Positions 63,228-64,000 of a stretch of DNA of 64,000 nt are shown here, one piece after another (positions within the stretch are counted from its first letter, which is position 1; each line of letters begins with the position of its first letter). The position numbers and the translations under genes are program-made. The notes beneath the pieces are model-generated. The model saw only the letters and a list, made by a program, of their open reading frames with translations. It was not told the origin of the DNA and ran no database searches. The stretch covers positions 1 to 64,000 of the forward strand of contig CAWAQA010000002.1 of the NCBI GenBank assembly GCA_963784065.1, read 5' to 3'. The stretch comes from CAWAQA01 sp963784065 (GTDB lineage Bacteria > Acidobacteriota > Vicinamibacteria > Vicinamibacterales > UBA2999).

Positions 63228-63907
63228 TGTTCGAGCAGGGACTGCCGCCCGAGTTCACCCAGTACGTTCCGGACATCCTGGAATCACACGCCGCGATGGT
63301 GGCGCGGGCGATCATCGCGCTGCCCGTGGCCGCGCTGCTCGGCGCGGCGCTGGCGTTTCGCCCGCGGCGGCGCGGCACGCCGCCACGTTCGGCTCCGGTC
63401 ATCCAGACGCAGATCGTCCTCTCCGTCGTCGGCGCGCTCGTGATGTTCGTCGTCGGGTCGAGCCTCGCGCGCGCGTTCGGCATCGTCGGCGCCGCGAACC
63501 TGATCCGCTACCGCGCCAAGATCGACGACCCGAAGGACGCGGTCGTCATGCTGGCGACGCTCAGCATCGGTCTCGCCACCGGCGTCGAGCTCTACGGCCT
63601 GGCGATCTTCGGCACGCTCTTCATCCTCGGCGTCCTGTGGATCATCGAGTCGCTCGAACCGGAACGCCGCAAGATGTTCGATCTGAAGGTCGCGGCCGCC
63701 GATCCTGCCGCCATGCGCCCGGACATCGAGGCGATCCTGCGCCGCTACGACATCAAATACGAGCTGCGCAGCGCCGGCGCGAAGGAGCTCGTGTACCAGG
63801 CCGACCTGCCGCTCAACGCGCGTACCGATCGCGTCGCCAACGCCATCCTGCAGCTCCAGGCGAACGGCGAGACCGAGGTCTCCTGGGAAGAGAAGGAGAA
63901 AAAATAA
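63227..63907 (+). CDS. DUF4956 membrane protein
   Basis: 226 residues from ATG 63227, overlapping the previous stop by one base. Four or five helices: MVARAIIALPVAALLGAALAF, TQIVLSVVGALVMFVVG, ATLSIGLATGVELYGLAIFGTLFILGVLWII. The signature GIVGAANLIRYRAKIDDPKDAVVMLATLSIGLA is DUF4956. A cytoplasmic C-terminal domain follows (DIEAILRRYDIKYELRSAGAKELVYQADLPL). The family often sits with CotH kinases or VTC-type polyphosphate polymerases. Exact role unknown. Confidence 0.88.
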   Translation: MFEQGLPPEFTQYVPDILESHAAMVARAIIALPVAALLGAALAFRPRRRGTPPRSAPVIQTQIVLSVVGALVMFVVGSSLARAFGIVGAANLIRYRAKIDDPKDAVVMLATLSIGLATGVELYGLAIFGTLFILGVLWIIESLEPERRKMFDLKVAAADPAAMRPDIEAILRRYDIKYELRSAGAKELVYQADLPLNARTDRVANAILQLQANGETEVSWEEKEKK

Positions 63908-63927
63908 CGCACAAGGCACACGAGCTT

Positions 63928-63975
63928 CGGTCTCCAGTCTTCGGTCTCCACCGGTCTTCGGTCTGCGGTCTCCGG
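63928..63975 (+). repeat. CGGTCTN heptamer array
   Basis: CGGTCTC, CAGTCTT, CGGTCTC, CAC, CGGTCTT, CGGTCTG, CGGTCTC, CGG in 7-nt phase except for one 3-nt insertion. Same unit as at 6003, 30866 and 49228. The expected reverse-complement partner would lie beyond the window. Confidence 0.75.
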
Positions 63976-64000
63976 CTGCGTTCCCCGGCTACAACAACCT

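Overview
The window is GC-rich chromosomal DNA with bacterial gene organisation. It most resembles a soil Acidobacteriota genome, probably of the Vicinamibacteria group. The grounds are an alternative complex III (ACIII) module, an ECF sigma factor coupled to a Ser/Thr kinase with a WD40/TolB-like propeller, secreted NHL-propeller proteins, a MacAB-like exporter behind a two-component system, and dense intergenic palindromes of the GGCTTCAGCC type. The taxonomic call is an inference from gene content. No rRNA, tRNA, CRISPR array, phage or transposase gene was recognised.

Layout. 1-1.3 kb: CoA-transferase A/B pair (A is cut by the window edge). 1.4-8.7 kb: two small membrane proteins, a monohaem cytochrome c, then ActA, ActB1, ActB2, ActC and ActD of an ACIII-type quinol oxidoreductase, with no ActF. 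8.8-13.4 kb: two divergent metallo-beta-lactamase-fold exported proteins and small exported or DUF proteins. 13.6-17.9 kb: RND efflux adaptor and permease. 18-22.8 kb: sensor-type kinase, ECF sigma factor and two tandem HExxH proteins. 22.9-30.9 kb: YceI, pirin, three NHL propellers, a membrane GAF-like protein and a methyltransferase. 31.1-44.9 kb: an aromatic-degradation region with hydroquinone dioxygenase small and large subunits, semialdehyde dehydrogenase, MFS transporter, maleylacetate reductase, a secreted intradiol dioxygenase, a sigma-54 activator, hydroxyquinol 1,2-dioxygenase and a 3-oxoadipyl-CoA-type thiolase. 45-51.6 kb: NYN-domain protein, DHA2 exporter, cell-envelope proteins and a two-component system. 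51.7-55.7 kb: MacA/MacB-type exporter and a Spy-like protein. 55.7-63.9 kb: phosphoesterase/nucleotidyltransferase pair, phospholipase-D-family synthase, TreY, and a kinase-like lipoprotein next to a DUF4956 membrane protein.

Metabolic logic. Hydroquinone (through HapCD and HapE-like enzymes) and hydroxyquinol (through the intradiol enzyme) both lead to maleylacetate. Maleylacetate reductase gives 3-oxoadipate. The CoA-transferase at the left edge and the thiolase at 44 kb could take this to succinyl-CoA and acetyl-CoA. All steps from hydroquinone to central metabolism are therefore represented, although scattered.

Two window-wide properties matter to any reader. First, about thirty single-base frame breaks split otherwise well-conserved genes, while several very long genes are perfectly open. 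Uncorrected assembly indels are the simplest explanation, so broken genes are annotated as one gene each with the break noted. Second, intergenic gaps carry short-period arrays (units of 7 or 9 nt, several unrelated unit sequences), usually arranged as array, spacer, reverse-complement array, together with a family of hairpins whose stems vary but stay complementary. These repeats are the most unusual feature here.
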